64,000 nt of DNA from Mycolicibacterium llatzerense. GTDB taxonomy: Bacteria; Actinomycetota; Actinomycetes; Mycobacteriales; Mycobacteriaceae. The translations under genes were made by a program, and so were the position numbers. The stretch spans positions 1 to 64,000 of the forward strand of contig NZ_JXST01000006.1 of assembly GCF_000878195.1 (NCBI RefSeq), read 5' to 3'. The notes below the pieces were generated by a model. It did no database searches. It saw nothing but the letters and a program-made list of their open reading frames with translations, and had not been told where the DNA came from. Every line of letters starts with the position of its first letter. The stretch's first letter is position 1. This document shows positions 1 through 10,708 of this stretch, in pieces.

Positions 1-1340
1 CCGCCGCTGCCGCCGTTGCCGGCCTGGGTGCCACCGGCGCCACCGGTGCCGCCGGCACCACCGTGGCCACCGTTCGGACCGTTCTGGCCAAGCGCGGCAA
101 GGCCATCGGCGCCGTTACCGCCGATGCCGCCCGCGCCGCCGGTACCACCGTTGCCGTTGGATCCGCCGGAACCACCGTTACCTCCGGCGCCACCGTTGCC
201 TGCGACGCCGATCGCGGTGATCGTGTTGAACCCGTTACCGCCCTTGCCGCCGCTGCCGCCGTTGCCGCCCGCGCCGTTGGCGGCCTGGTTGACGCCCGCG
301 CCGTTGAAGCCGCCGGAACCCGAGGTGCCCGCGTTGCCGCCGTCACCGCCCTTGCCGCCGTCGGGGATCAGCGACGAGCTGCCGTCCGAGCCGTTGCCGC
401 CATTTCCGCCGAACCCGGCCGCGCCGCCCTGGCCGCCGGCCCCGACGGTGCCGTGCGCTGCGGCGCCACCCTTGCCGCCGCCACCACCGTTACCGCCGCT
501 GCCGCCGTTACCGCCGCCGCCGAGGGCTCCGCCGCCGAGGACACCGGAACCACCGGAACCACCGTTGCCCGCGTCGCCGCCGACGCCGCCCTTACCGCCG
601 TTGCCGGAGTTGGTACCACCGGCGCCACCGTTGCCGCCGGCACCACCGTGGCCGCCATTCGGCCCGTTTTCGCCAAGCGCGGCAAGACCATTGGCGCCGT
701 TACCGCCGGTGCCACCGGCACCGCCGCTACCACCGTTACCGGCAGTGCCGCCGGAGCCACCGTTACCGCCGGCACCGCCGTTGCCTGCGACGCCGATCGC
801 GGTGATGGTGTCGAAGCCGTTGCCGCCCTTGCCGCCGTTGCCACCAGTAGCGCTGGCGTTGCCGGTCGCGGCCTGCTTCTTGCCGCTGCCGTTGAAGCCG
901 CCGGCGCCAGCGGTGCCGGCATTGCCGCCGTCACCGCCCTTGCCGCCGTCAGGGATCAACGAGGAGCTGCCGTCGGAGCCGTTGCCACCGTTGCCGGCGT
1001 ATCCGGCAGCGCCACCGGTGCCACCGGCGCCGACCGTGCCGATGAACCCGACCTTCTTGCCACCCTTTCCGCCGACGCCGCCGTTACCGCCGTTGCCGCC
1101 GTTCCCGCCACCTCCGAGGGCGCCGCCGCCGAGGACACCCGAGCCGCCGTGACCGCCGTTGCCGGCCTTGCCGCCGGCGCCGCCCGTGCCGCCGATGCCG
1201 AAGATGTGGCCGCCGTTGCCGCCGATGCCGCCGTTGCCGCCGGTCTGGCCGTTGCCACCGTTCTGGCCCAGTGCGGCAAGGCCATCGGCGCCGTTGGCAC
1301 CGTTGCCGCCCGCGCCGCCCTTGCCGCCGTTGCCGATACC
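1..1340. repeat. Large supra-repeat inside the PGRS coding region (period about 585-594 bp)
   Basis: Matching landmarks recur in phase. The plus-strand string GCCAAGCGCGGCAAG is at about 87, returns at about 672, and a variant lies near 1266, giving offsets of 585 and 594 bp (195 and 198 codons). A second landmark, encoding [18 protein letters not shown], is near 360 and again near 948. The gene has grown by in-frame duplication of a unit of about 195 residues on top of the short GGX repeats. Confidence 0.7.
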
Positions 1341-2732
1341 GCCGGCGTTGCCACCGTTACCACCGGCAGTCGGAGTGAAGATGCCGAAACCCGAGTAGCC
1401 GTTGCCGCCCGAGCCGCCGTTGCCGAAGCCTCGGGCGTTGCCTCCGTTGCCGCCGGTTACTCCGGGAAGGCCACTCGAGTAGCCCTTACCACCGTCACCG
1501 AACCACAGGCCGCCGTTGCCGCCGTTGGGGTTGATCACGTTGCCGTTGGAGCCGTTGCCGATCAGGTACTGGCCGGCCAACAGGTTGATCCCGGTGTCGA
1601 CCACCCAGCCGATGGGGCTGTTGATCCAGCTCTGCACGCCGAAGTGCACGTTCCCATAGATCCAGTTGGCGACCAGCACAGTCGGGTCGACGAACGTGGG
1701 TAGGACGATGGTGGGGACGGCGAGGGGGCCGACAGCTGCCAGAGGAGCGGGCGCGGCCAACGGGTTGACGGCGCCCAGGGGAGTGGGCTTGGCCAGCGGG
1801 TTGGTGACCGGTGGGGCCGTGGCGACCGAAGAGGCCGGGGCTGCCGGGTGCATTCGCTTGTTGGCGCCGCCGTACTCGACCTGGCGGCGCACCCAGGCCA
1901 TCACGGCCCAGACGCCGGGCATCTGGTCAGGGTTGGTCGGTGTGTGGGGGACCAGCATGGCGCCCAGGTTGACCGCGGACAGCAGGCTGCTGATCGGGTT
2001 GAACGCCTTGGTCGTCGGGGCGGTGATGACCGCCCCGGTTCCCGGTGCGGACGGGGCTGACGGGCCGCTCGGACCGGTCGCGCCGGCCGGGTTGGTCGTG
2101 GTTTTCGGTGTCGTCGGCTTGGGGCCCGATTCGGTGGCTTTGTGCCCGCCAGTTGGGCCGTCGGTGACCACACCGGCCGTCGACCGCGGACCCCGCGCGG
2201 GGCGGGTACCCGGGGTGCCCGTGTTGGAGCTGCCGGTCGTGGCGCTCGAGTTGTCGCCGGCGGTGCTGGCGTGTTTTGGCTTGGTGCCCGGAGCAGGCTT
2301 TACCTTGGGACCCTTCGCCAGGTCGCTGAGAGCTTTTCTGGCATCGTCCGCGTACTGGCGCATGCGGTCCTGCGCCTGCTGGCGTGGGGTTCGCGGGGTG
2401 TCGGTCGTGCTGCCGGTGCCGCCGGAGGCCGGCGCCTCACCGGGCTGGGGCTTGGGCTTGGTCGGCGGCTTGGGCTTCGTCGGGCTCTTGGTCTTGCCGT
2501 CCGTGGCCTTGGCGGGGCTTGAGCTGCCAGACTTGGCGCCGCTGTCGCCGCTGGAGCTCTCGGTGTTGACGAGCCTGATGTCCGCGGTCACCGACTGCAT
2601 CGTCGGGGAATCAGGACCCAGCAGCAGCATCACACCCGCGCTGGCGAATGCCGCGCTCGTCAATCCCGCAGCCGCGAGCGGCCCTGCCGCACTCCACCAG
2701 CTGTTCGTGCCCACTGCCCTGTGCTTGCCCAC
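1..2732 (-). CDS. PGRS-like Gly/Asn-rich surface protein without a PE domain (C-terminus beyond window)
   Basis: One minus-strand frame stays open from a GTG at 2732 to the left edge, about 910 codons, so the 3' end is missing. A GAGGAGG ribosome site lies at 2736-2742. The product starts with a short basic stretch and a hydrophobic Ala-rich segment (about residues 10-38, signal or anchor). A Lys/Pro/Thr/Ser-rich linker follows to about residue 250, then a more ordered part (about 260-400) containing [20 protein letters not shown]. After that come hundreds of residues of GGNGG / GGAGG / GNGGKGG repeats typical of mycobacterial PGRS domains. The PE domain that normally precedes PGRS is absent. 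The role is unknown; a cell-wall-associated location is inferred. The Pro/Ala-rich plus-strand frames across this region are antisense artefacts. Confidence 0.8.
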   Translation of the reverse strand, partial: MGKHRAVGTNSWWSAAGPLAAAGLTSAAFASAGVMLLLGPDSPTMQSVTADIRLVNTESSSGDSGAKSGSSSPAKATDGKTKSPTKPKPPTKPKPQPGEAPASGGTGSTTDTPRTPRQQAQDRMRQYADDARKALSDLAKGPKVKPAPGTKPKHASTAGDNSSATTGSSNTGTPGTRPARGPRSTAGVVTDGPTGGHKATESGPKPTTPKTTTNPAGATGPSGPSAPSAPGTGAVITAPTTKAFNPISSLLSAVNLGAMLVPHTPTNPDQMPGVWAVMAWVRRQVEYGGANKRMHPAAPASSVATAPPVTNPLAKPTPLGAVNPLAAPAPLAAVGPLAVPTIVLPTFVDPTVLVANWIYGNVHFGVQSWINSPIGWVVDTGINLLAGQYLIGNGSNGNVINPNGGNGGLWFGDGGKGYSSGLPGVTGGNGGNARGFGNGGSGGNGYSGFGIFTPTAGGNGGNAGGIGNGGKGGAGGNGANGADGLAALGQNGGNGQTGGNGGIGGNGGHIFGIGGTGGAGGKAGNGGHGGSGVLGGGALGGGGNGGNGGNGGVGGKGGKKVGFIGTVGAGGTGGAAGYAGNGGNGSDGSSSLIPDGGKGGDGGNAGTAGAGGFNGSGKKQAATGNASATGGNGGKGGNGFDTITAIGVAGNGGAGGNGGSGGTAGNGGSGGAGGTGGNGANGLAALGENGPNGGHGGAGGNGGAGGTNSGNGGKGGVGGDAGNGGSGGSGVLGGGALGGGGNGGSGGNGGGGGKGGAAAHGTVGAGGQGGAAGFGGNGGNGSDGSSSLIPDGGKGGDGGNAGTSGSGGFNGAGVNQAANGAGGNGGSGGKGGNGFNTITAIGVAGNGGAGGNGGSGGSNGNGGTGGAGGIGGNGADGLAALGQNGPNGGHGGAGGTGGAGGTQAGNGGSG

Positions 2733-3556
2733 GATCCTCCTCGCGCGTCGGGTGTGAGATATGACACCCCAGTAAATAAACGTGAGGAGACTAACACCCG
2801 TAATCGAAAGCTGTGAACATCTTGCGGAAAGTGTGTGTCCGTTCATATCGGCGGACCGCGGGTACTGGGATCAATCTGAAAAAGGCATTCTCACCTGCGG
2901 AAAGTCGGCTGTCGTGCATATTTTGGCGGGTTGCCGGGCCTGTGGCTGCAGTCCCCGTGGCTGTGACTGAAGGGGGTGGCGGGATGGTGCGGAGAATATA
3001 TTTAGAACACGTTCATTTCGGTTGTGGTCAACCGATTGGGCGTCTTTGGGCCGCTGGGAACGGTCGTTCAATGGCGCCTGGCGGGCCTGCGGTCGTGCCG
3101 TGGGCGCACTTGTTCAGCCTGAGGTCCGACGGGTTCTGTGACGAGCGGTTGGACCTGGCGCGAGGTGGCTCTGCAGGGATCTGACAGCAAATAGATACTC
3201 GGCGTCATTGGATTACATAATTGCCCGGTCGCGTAAATACTCTGCATGGATCAAAATTTGCCACATCAGTTGTATTTATGACGTTCGCGCGCGAGGTGCG
3301 TGATGATTCCGTTGGAAATTGACTCGCATCGTCAATATCGAGCGCTCTTGGAACGGTTATGAATACTGTTGGCAATTAATGAGATTGGCTGATCTTCTAG
3401 TTGCACCGTGCGGCTGATCTGCCGGAGGAGCTGTGATTGGGCAATTGTTCTTGGGATACGATTAATTAAGTAGCGATATTTGCCAAAATCCTTCGCGATC
3501 ACTGGATGACTGTCTACCCTTGGTTTATTCATATTCGGGCTAGCGAAGGAGACGTC
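2733..3556. other. Intergenic region, AT-richer than surroundings, no supported gene
   Basis: This 0.8-kb gap between the divergent PGRS-like gene and the small MPTR-like gene holds no reading frame with mycobacterial codon bias or a good ribosome site. About 3180-3540 is clearly richer in A/T than the flanks (for example ATTAATTAAG near 3462). It probably contains the promoters of both neighbours. A TACGAT box at 3457-3462 could be a -10 element for the rightward gene, but this is weak. Confidence 0.5.
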
Positions 3557-3892
3557 ATGTCGATGATCCGTTCAACCGTCCTGCTGGGAGCGGCAGTAGC
3601 AGGTGCCGGCGCAATCGCGCTGCTCGGCGCAGGCGCTGCGTCCGCCGACTCCGGCATCAACCTCGGGCCCGGCAGTAACGACGGTGTGCTCAACGGCGGC
3701 GCCGGCAACACCGGCGTTCTCAATTTCGGTTTCGGGAACAAAGGCATCCTCAACCTGGGCAACGGCAACACCGGCGTTGCCAACATGGGCAACCTGAACA
3801 CCGGCATCGTGAACATCGGCAACGGGAGCGGCGGCGTCGTCACCGTGGGTGATGGGCGCAACGGTCTGCTGAATATCGGCTACCCCCACTAG
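3557..3892 (+). CDS. Small exported protein built of MPTR-like (NxGxxNxGxGN) repeats
   Basis: A 111-residue protein with a good ribosome site (GAAGGAGA at 3545-3552). Residues 1-30 form a classical signal peptide ending in ASA-D, so the mature part begins near residue 31. The rest is almost entirely a degenerate pentapeptide/decapeptide repeat (GNTGVLNFGFGNKGILNLGN and so on). This is the pattern of the major polymorphic tandem repeats normally found behind PPE domains. Here the repeat has no PPE domain and its own Sec signal instead. Such repeats are expected to fold as a beta-solenoid. Function is unknown. An upstream in-frame ATG at 3506 would bury the signal peptide and is less likely. 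Confidence 0.75.
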   Translation: MSMIRSTVLLGAAVAGAGAIALLGAGAASADSGINLGPGSNDGVLNGGAGNTGVLNFGFGNKGILNLGNGNTGVANMGNLNTGIVNIGNGSGGVVTVGDGRNGLLNIGYPH

Positions 3893-3910
3893 CAGCCTTT
3901 CGGCGTCCTG

Positions 3911-3962
3911 GAGCCCTGTGGGTCTGCGCGAAACCCCTTGTCGCGCAAACCCACAGGGCTTT
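3911..3962. terminator. Bidirectional terminator hairpin between convergent genes
   Basis: AGCCCTGTGGGT at 3912-3923 pairs with ACCCACAGGGCT at 3949-3960, and an inner TGCGCGA/TCGCGCA helix extends it. It sits between the stop codons of the MPTR-like gene (plus) and the SDR gene (minus). Confidence 0.75.
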
Positions 3963-3969
3963 GTCGTGG

Positions 3970-4875
3970 TCAGACCGGGAACGTCACCCCGGTCAGTTCT
4001 TCGGACGCCGCCCACAGCCGCTGCTGCAGCGCGGTGTCATGTGACTGGTCGCTTGAGCCGACGACCTTCGGGTGGCCCGTCTGCTGGAACAGTCCGTCCG
4101 GCCCGTAGTACTGACCGCCGTATGCGGCCGGGTCGGTCGCGGCGCGCAGCGTGGGCAGGGCGCCCATCGCGGCACTCTGGAAGAGCCTCTCGACGACGGG
4201 CCCGACGATGGCGGGTGGCAGTGGCACGTGCCGTGCCAGTTCGGTGCTCGATCCGCCCGGGTGTGCGGCGAGGGCGACGGTCTCCGCGCCGGTCAGCCGC
4301 CGCTGCAGTTCATAGGTGAAGAGCAGGTTGGCGAGCTTGGACTGGCCGTAGGCGGCCACCCGGTTGTAGCTGCGTTCCCACTGCAGATCGTCGAAATGGA
4401 TGGCGGCACGAATCCGGTGGCCCAGGCTGCTGACCGTCACAACACGCGACCCGGGCACCGTCAGCAGCTGGTCGAGCAGGAGTCCGGTGAACGCGAAGTG
4501 GCCCAGGTGGTTGGTGCCGAACTGCATCTCGAAACCGTCGGCGGTGGTCTGCTTCGGCGTCCACATCACGCCGGCGTTGTTGATCAGCAGGTCGATCGCC
4601 GGGTACTCCGACTTCAGCTCTTCGGCGGCTTCGCGGACCGATGCCAGTGAGCTGAGGTCCAGCTCCTGGAGGACGACGTCGGCGTCCGGGGTGGCCTGCA
4701 AGATGCGGTCGACGGCGTCCTTGCCCTTGTCGAGGTTGCGGACGGCGAGTACGACGTGCGCACCCTTGGCGGCGAGTGCGGCTGCGGTCTCGTAGCCGAG
4801 CCCGGTGTTGGCGCCGGTGATGACGGCGGTGCGTCCGGTCTGGTCGGGAATGCTGGCGGTTGTCCACTTGGTCAT
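3970..4875 (-). CDS. Short-chain dehydrogenase/reductase (Rv0439c type)
   Basis: A 301-residue NAD(P)-dependent oxidoreductase of the SDR superfamily, close to the retinol-dehydrogenase/WW-domain-oxidoreductase-like group. The Rossmann glycine motif TGANTGLG is at about residues 19-26, NNAG at about 98-101, the catalytic Ser within VTVSSLG at about 146-152, and YGQSK (catalytic Tyr and Lys) at about 175-179. Substrate is unknown. In H37Rv an orthologous gene also precedes groEL2. It is divergent from a TetR regulator with a dyad between them, so local control is likely. The start is the ATG at 4875. Confidence 0.88.
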   Translation of the reverse strand: MTKWTTASIPDQTGRTAVITGANTGLGYETAAALAAKGAHVVLAVRNLDKGKDAVDRILQATPDADVVLQELDLSSLASVREAAEELKSEYPAIDLLINNAGVMWTPKQTTADGFEMQFGTNHLGHFAFTGLLLDQLLTVPGSRVVTVSSLGHRIRAAIHFDDLQWERSYNRVAAYGQSKLANLLFTYELQRRLTGAETVALAAHPGGSSTELARHVPLPPAIVGPVVERLFQSAAMGALPTLRAATDPAAYGGQYYGPDGLFQQTGHPKVVGSSDQSHDTALQQRLWAASEELTGVTFPV

Positions 4876-4936
4876 GACGGTTCCTCGGTAGCCTGGGCCT
4901 CATCCGGGGCGAGCGCCCCGCATGTTTCACATATCC

Positions 4937-4955
4937 GGAACGGTCGCCCCGTTTC
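4937..4955. promoter_or_regulatory. Putative TetR operator in divergent SDR/TetR promoter
   Basis: GGAACGG (4937-4943) and CCGTTTC (4949-4955) form an imperfect inverted repeat with 5-bp spacing in the 96-bp gap between the divergent SDR and TetR genes. Assignment to this regulator is inferred from position only. Confidence 0.4.
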
Positions 4956-4971
4956 ATTTGTTCCCGGGAGC

Positions 4972-5538
4972 GTGATGATCTGCAAACCGAAGCGGCCGCT
5001 GCGTGCTGACGCGGCCCGGAACCGGGCGCGCGTGCTGGAAGTCGCCTATCAAACCTTCGCTGACGAGGGGCTTTCGGTGCCCATCGACGAGATCGCCCGG
5101 CGGGCGGGCGTCGGTGCCGGCACCGTCTACCGACACTTCCCGACCAAGGACGATCTCTACCGTGCGGTGATCGAGGATCGGTTGCAGTCGGTCATGGATG
5201 TCGGTCGGGCATGTTTGGCGTCGGACGCTCCGAATGACGCGCTGTTCGATTTCTTGCGGTCACTGGTCCAGTGGGGAGAGACCGATCAGGGCCTCGTCGA
5301 CGCGCTCGCCGGCCTCGGGATCGACGTCAACGCCCTGGTGCCCCATGTCGAGGATGAATTCCTGGCGTTGCTCGGTGAATTGTTGACGGCGGCACAGCGC
5401 GCCGGCGCCGTCCGCACTGACGTCTCGGTGCCCGAGATCAAGACGCTGCTCGTGGCGGCGCAGGCCGCGCAGCGCTACAACGCCGACGCTGCTGAGCGGG
5501 TTGTCGAGTTGATGATGGACGGATTGCGACCGCGCTGA
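4972..5538 (+). CDS. TetR-family transcriptional regulator
   Basis: A 188-residue regulator (GTG at 4972 preceded by GGGAG; ATG at 4975 is the alternative). The N-terminal TetR helix-turn-helix is clear: RVLEVAYQTFADEGL, then IDEIARRAGVGAGTVYRHFP (about residues 16-57), followed by a helical ligand domain. It lies divergent to the SDR gene and just upstream of groEL2. It probably represses itself and the SDR gene; the ligand is unknown. Confidence 0.85.
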   Translation: MMICKPKRPLRADAARNRARVLEVAYQTFADEGLSVPIDEIARRAGVGAGTVYRHFPTKDDLYRAVIEDRLQSVMDVGRACLASDAPNDALFDFLRSLVQWGETDQGLVDALAGLGIDVNALVPHVEDEFLALLGELLTAAQRAGAVRTDVSVPEIKTLLVAAQAAQRYNADAAERVVELMMDGLRPR

Positions 5539-5571
5539 GGCGGAAACCGCGGTTCGCGGACGGTGAACGAC

Positions 5572-5633
5572 CTTGCACTCGCCCTACCTGAGTGCTAAAA
5601 ACAACCTTGGCACTCTCGATAGGTGAGTGCTAG
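5572..5633. promoter_or_regulatory. Two tandem CIRCE operators (HrcA sites) upstream of groEL2
   Basis: The CIRCE consensus is TTAGCACTC-N9-GAGTGCTAA. The distal copy at 5572-5598 reads CTTGCACTC-N9-GAGTGCTAA and the proximal copy at 5607-5633 reads TTGGCACTC-N9-GAGTGCTAG. They are 8 bp apart and about 110 bp ahead of the groEL2 start. This is the known binding site of the heat-shock repressor HrcA. Confidence 0.9.
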
Positions 5634-5646
5634 GTCGGGACAGTGA

Positions 5647-7371
<1,725 letters not shown>

Positions 7372-7390
7372 GTCCAGCTCTTTTGCGGGA

Positions 7391-7425
7391 AAGCCCCGGC
7401 TCGCTTGGCGAGTCGGGGCTTTTTC
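7391..7425 (+). terminator. Rho-independent terminator of groEL2
   Basis: AAGCCCCGGCTCGC pairs with GCGAGTCGGGGCTT (one G-U pair) around a very short loop and is followed by a T tract (7420-7424). It begins about 20 bp after the groEL2 stop. Confidence 0.9.
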
Positions 7426-7536
7426 GTGTGCGCGGCATCCACCGGGGTTAGTGATAGCGTCGGGTCGCCGGCGTAGGTCGGCATGGGGAGAGGGGGAGGT
7501 TCAATTGGTGACGGTTCTTGAGGGTGGATTCACCTC

Positions 7537-8796
7537 GTGACGCAGCCACCGCAGTCGCCTTTTGGCGGTCCCAACCCGGTTGACGGACCGACGCCGCAGC
7601 GTCCCGGCCACGGGCAGCCGCCGCTCGCGCCGCAGTGGGGTGGACCGGCGCCGGTTGGTGCGCCGCAGTCGACAGTGCCGCAGGGGTCGCCGTCGCAGGC
7701 CGCGCCGCATGGGGGCTGGCCAGGTGCGCCGCAGCAGCAGTTCCAGAACTTTCCGCAGCCCGGTTACGCCCCGCCGACGCGTCCGGCCAAGAACAAGAAA
7801 GCCTTGTTCATCACCGGCGGGGCCACGCTTGCGGTGCTCCTGGTCGTCGGCATCGTGGTGGCGATCGTGTCGTTCTCCGGTGGTGGAGCAGGCGGTCCCG
7901 GCGGTGGCGGGGCGAGTTCGGCGGAGGCCGCGGTCAAGGGATACCTGGAGGCGCTGTCGAAGGGAGATGCCAACGCCGCGTTGGCATTCGGCACCGATCA
8001 GCCCGCATCCAAGGACTTCCTCACCGACGACGTCCTGAAGCAGCAGACGGCGAAGTGGCCCATCACCAACATCCGGATCCTGAGCGCCAACGAGACCGGT
8101 CCCATGGGCCAGGTGCACGTATCGGTCAACTTCGGCGACCAGACCGCCGACCAGACGTTGATGGTCAAGAAGGACGACAGCGGCTGGAAGCTCGCCACAG
8201 CCAGCGTCAAGGTGAATCTCGGTGCCGCGGGCGGTATTCAGATGAACAACCCGGCCACCGGCCAGCCGCTTCCGGCCGCGCCGCTCACGCTGTTCGGCAA
8301 ACCGGCGCCCAGCAATGCCCCGGTGTACGTGTTTCCCGGCTGGCTCGACCTGGGCTCGGCCAGCAAGTATCTGACGGTGTCGACGGCTCGGCCGGTGTTG
8401 CTCGACGGGTTGGTCGCATCAGGTGTCGGCCTCAGCGTCGGCGCGCAGACGCAGCTCAGCGAGGCCGGCGCCGAGGCGGCCAAGCAGGCGGTGGCGGCCT
8501 CCGTCGCCGAATGTGCCAAGTCCACAGCGCTGTCGACGCCGGGCTGCCCCAACGCCATGCCGAATCCGACACTGGTCGACGGGACCGTGCACTGGGAGCC
8601 GCCGGCCGATCTGAGCCAGGTCAAGTACACGTTCACCCCGTTCGATCTGACGGTGCGCACCATGGGGACGTCGCAGTGGACCATCACCGCGACGAGCACC
8701 AGCGGTGCGACGGTGCAGGGCAAGCAGTTCGTCCCGCTGATGGGCCAGATCGACATGACGCAGGAGCCGTTGACCGTGAAGTGGTTCGGCCGATGA
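7537..8796 (+). CDS. Membrane-anchored protein with Pro/Gln-rich cytoplasmic tail and NTF2-like exported domain; first gene of MoxR cluster
   Basis: A 419-residue protein starting at GTG 7537. Residues 1-85 are Pro/Gln/Gly-rich and probably cytosolic. KNKK precedes a single membrane helix (about 89-113). A Gly-rich linker follows. Residues about 127-225 (AAVKGYLEALSKGDANAALA ... VKKDDSGWKLA) look like a DUF4878/NTF2-like fold. A C-terminal beta-rich part carries three Cys (AECAKST ... GCPN). The function is not known. Its stop overlaps the moxR start by 4 nt (ATGA), so it is the first gene of the operon. It could deliver or receive a substrate for the MoxR machinery on the outer face of the membrane. 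Confidence 0.75.
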   Translation: MTQPPQSPFGGPNPVDGPTPQRPGHGQPPLAPQWGGPAPVGAPQSTVPQGSPSQAAPHGGWPGAPQQQFQNFPQPGYAPPTRPAKNKKALFITGGATLAVLLVVGIVVAIVSFSGGGAGGPGGGGASSAEAAVKGYLEALSKGDANAALAFGTDQPASKDFLTDDVLKQQTAKWPITNIRILSANETGPMGQVHVSVNFGDQTADQTLMVKKDDSGWKLATASVKVNLGAAGGIQMNNPATGQPLPAAPLTLFGKPAPSNAPVYVFPGWLDLGSASKYLTVSTARPVLLDGLVASGVGLSVGAQTQLSEAGAEAAKQAVAASVAECAKSTALSTPGCPNAMPNPTLVDGTVHWEPPADLSQVKYTFTPFDLTVRTMGTSQWTITATSTSGATVQGKQFVPLMGQIDMTQEPLTVKWFGR

Positions 8797-9803
8797 GCGC
8801 CCCGACGAACACGATGCAGCCGCAGCCGACACGGGAAGAACTCGACCGGGCCCGCGCGGTGGTGCACGCGGTGTCCGGGGCCTTTTCGGCCAAGGTGGTG
8901 GGCCAGGCCGGGCTGCAACAGAGTCTGCTGATCGGACTGTTCACCGGCGGCCACGTGCTGCTGGAAAGCGTTCCGGGACTTGCCAAGACGACAGCGGCCC
9001 GCGCGGTCGCCGACGCGGTGCAGGCCAAGTTCCGGCGCATCCAGTGCACACCTGACCTGCTGCCCAGCGACATCATCGGCACCCAGATCTTCGACGCATC
9101 CAAGGGCGTCTTCCACACGCAGTTGGGTCCGGTGCACGCCAATATCGTGCTGCTGGACGAGATCAACCGGTCGAGCGCGAAAACCCAGAGCGCCATGCTG
9201 GAAGCGATGGAGGAACGCCAGACCAGTATCGCCGGCGACGTCTACAAGATTCCCGAGCCGTTCCTGGTGCTCGCCACGCAGAACCCGGTCGACCAGGAGG
9301 GCACCTATCCGCTGCCCGAGGCGCAGATGGACCGGTTCATGTTCAAGGAGATCCTGGCCTATCCGAATCCGCGCGAAGAGGCGGAGATGGTCTTCCGGAT
9401 CGACGCCGGTGTCTACACCAATCATCGGACCCCTCCGGTGGCGTCGCTCGACGACATCCTCTACATCCGGGACGTAGCGCGACGGGTCTACCTCGATCCG
9501 GCGATCGTCAACTACATCACCCAGATCGTCGCGGTGACCCGTACCCCGCAGCAGTACCTGCCGGCGAATCTGGCCCGGCTCATCGAGTACGGCGCCAGTC
9601 CGCGTGCCACCATCGCCTTTTGCAAGGCAGCTCGGGCGTTGGCGTTGTTGTCGGGCCGCAACCACGTGCTCCCTGACGATGTGAAGGCACTGGCGCACCG
9701 GGTATTGCGGCACCGGCTGATCCTCGGCTTCGAGGCGGTGGCCCAGAATGTCACTCCGGAAGTGTTGATAGACAACGTCATTCAGGCAGTGCGAACTCCT
9801 TAG
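8793..9803 (+). CDS. moxR: MoxR-family AAA+ ATPase
   Basis: A 336-residue AAA+ ATPase of the MoxR group. The MoxR-type Walker A ESVPGLAKT is at about residues 58-66, Walker B VLLDEINR at about 118-125, a sensor-1 region ATQNPVDQEGTYPLPEAQMD at about 161-180, and a C-terminal lid domain. MoxR ATPases act as chaperones that mature or insert cofactors into protein complexes, usually with a VWA-domain partner. Such partners are encoded three and four genes downstream. The start is fixed by the ATGA overlap with the preceding gene. The true substrate is unknown. Confidence 0.93.
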   Translation: MSAPTNTMQPQPTREELDRARAVVHAVSGAFSAKVVGQAGLQQSLLIGLFTGGHVLLESVPGLAKTTAARAVADAVQAKFRRIQCTPDLLPSDIIGTQIFDASKGVFHTQLGPVHANIVLLDEINRSSAKTQSAMLEAMEERQTSIAGDVYKIPEPFLVLATQNPVDQEGTYPLPEAQMDRFMFKEILAYPNPREEAEMVFRIDAGVYTNHRTPPVASLDDILYIRDVARRVYLDPAIVNYITQIVAVTRTPQQYLPANLARLIEYGASPRATIAFCKAARALALLSGRNHVLPDDVKALAHRVLRHRLILGFEAVAQNVTPEVLIDNVIQAVRTP

Positions 9804-9808
9804 CCGCA

Positions 9809-10708
9809 ATGGGCGTATTACTGCAGGAGGTCAAGGCGCAGACCCTGGCCGGGAACCGGCTCTCGGGTCCGAACGGGGTGTCCCGCGGGCTGCTGGAAGG
9901 GGAGCATCGCTCTATGTTCCAGGGCCGCAGCCTGGAATTCGACGATCTGCGCCCGTATGTCCCGGGCGACGATGTCCGCGACATCGACTGGAAGGCATCG
10001 GCGCGCTCGCCCGAGGTGCTGGTCAAACGATTCGTCTCGTACCGGCAACAGCGAATCCTGATGGTCACCGACCTCGGCCGGAACATGCTGGCGCTGGCGG
10101 CCGGTGGCGAGGTCAAACAACGGGTGGTGCTCAATGCCGTTGGCCTGGTTGGGCTCATCGCCATCAGCAAGGGCGACGAGATGGGCTTGGTGTACGGCGA
10201 CGCGACCGGCTCGGCGCACATGCCCAACCGGCGCGGCGAGGCGCACCTGGAGCACATCCTGGAACGGGTCAACCGCCATGACGTCGCCGGCAGTGGCCGC
10301 AGTGACCTCTGTACGCAACTGGAGTACGTGCAGCACCACTTCCGGCGCAGGCACATCGTTTTCGCGATCTCCGACGAACCCGATGTCGGCGCGGCGTTGG
10401 ACGAGCAGTTCCGCAAAGTGTCCGCGCGTCACGACGTGTACTGGGTAACGGTGCGTGATGCACCGTTGATCGGCGCGCCGGGATTCGGCGGCGAGGGGTA
10501 CGACGTCGACAGCGGCAGAACCCTACTGCGCGAAGAGATTCTGGGGCATCGGGTGCTGCAGGCATACCGGCGGGCCGAGGCCCAGCGCGAGGCGGCATTC
10601 GAGCAGTACGTCAACAGCTCGGCGATTCCCTGTGCCCGGGTCTCCGGCAGCGGTGAGTTGTTCAACGCCGTCACCTTGATGTTGAAGAAGGCCGGCCGTG
10701 GCAAATGA
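9809..10708 (+). CDS. DUF58 protein (MoxR partner)
   Basis: A 299-residue protein with the DUF58 signature EFDDLRPYVPGDDVRDIDWK at about residues 46-65, followed by a VWA-like fold (RILMVTDLGRNM near residue 85). DUF58 proteins are almost always coded next to MoxR ATPases, and here the gene begins 5 bp after moxR. There are no membrane helices, unlike many DUF58 proteins. Biochemical function is unknown; an adaptor role for MoxR is inferred from linkage. Confidence 0.88.
   Translation: MGVLLQEVKAQTLAGNRLSGPNGVSRGLLEGEHRSMFQGRSLEFDDLRPYVPGDDVRDIDWKASARSPEVLVKRFVSYRQQRILMVTDLGRNMLALAAGGEVKQRVVLNAVGLVGLIAISKGDEMGLVYGDATGSAHMPNRRGEAHLEHILERVNRHDVAGSGRSDLCTQLEYVQHHFRRRHIVFAISDEPDVGAALDEQFRKVSARHDVYWVTVRDAPLIGAPGFGGEGYDVDSGRTLLREEILGHRVLQAYRRAEAQREAAFEQYVNSSAIPCARVSGSGELFNAVTLMLKKAGRGK

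Noticed and set aside
1..1340. Regular short repeats as a CRISPR array
   Set aside because: The repeats are coding GGX triplet repeats without spacer/repeat structure and no cas genes are present.
16..2757. Long Pro/Ala-rich plus-strand frames over the left end
   Set aside because: They are antisense to the uninterrupted Gly/Asn-rich PGRS frame; proline runs arise from complementing GGN codons.
2813..3184. Plus-strand frame of 123 codons and small minus-strand frames in the gap
   Set aside because: No ribosome site, no mycobacterial codon pattern, no recognisable domain.
7635..8792. N-terminal extension of the MoxR frame
   Set aside because: Lies wholly inside the preceding gene in another frame; moxR starts at 8793 with an ATGA overlap.
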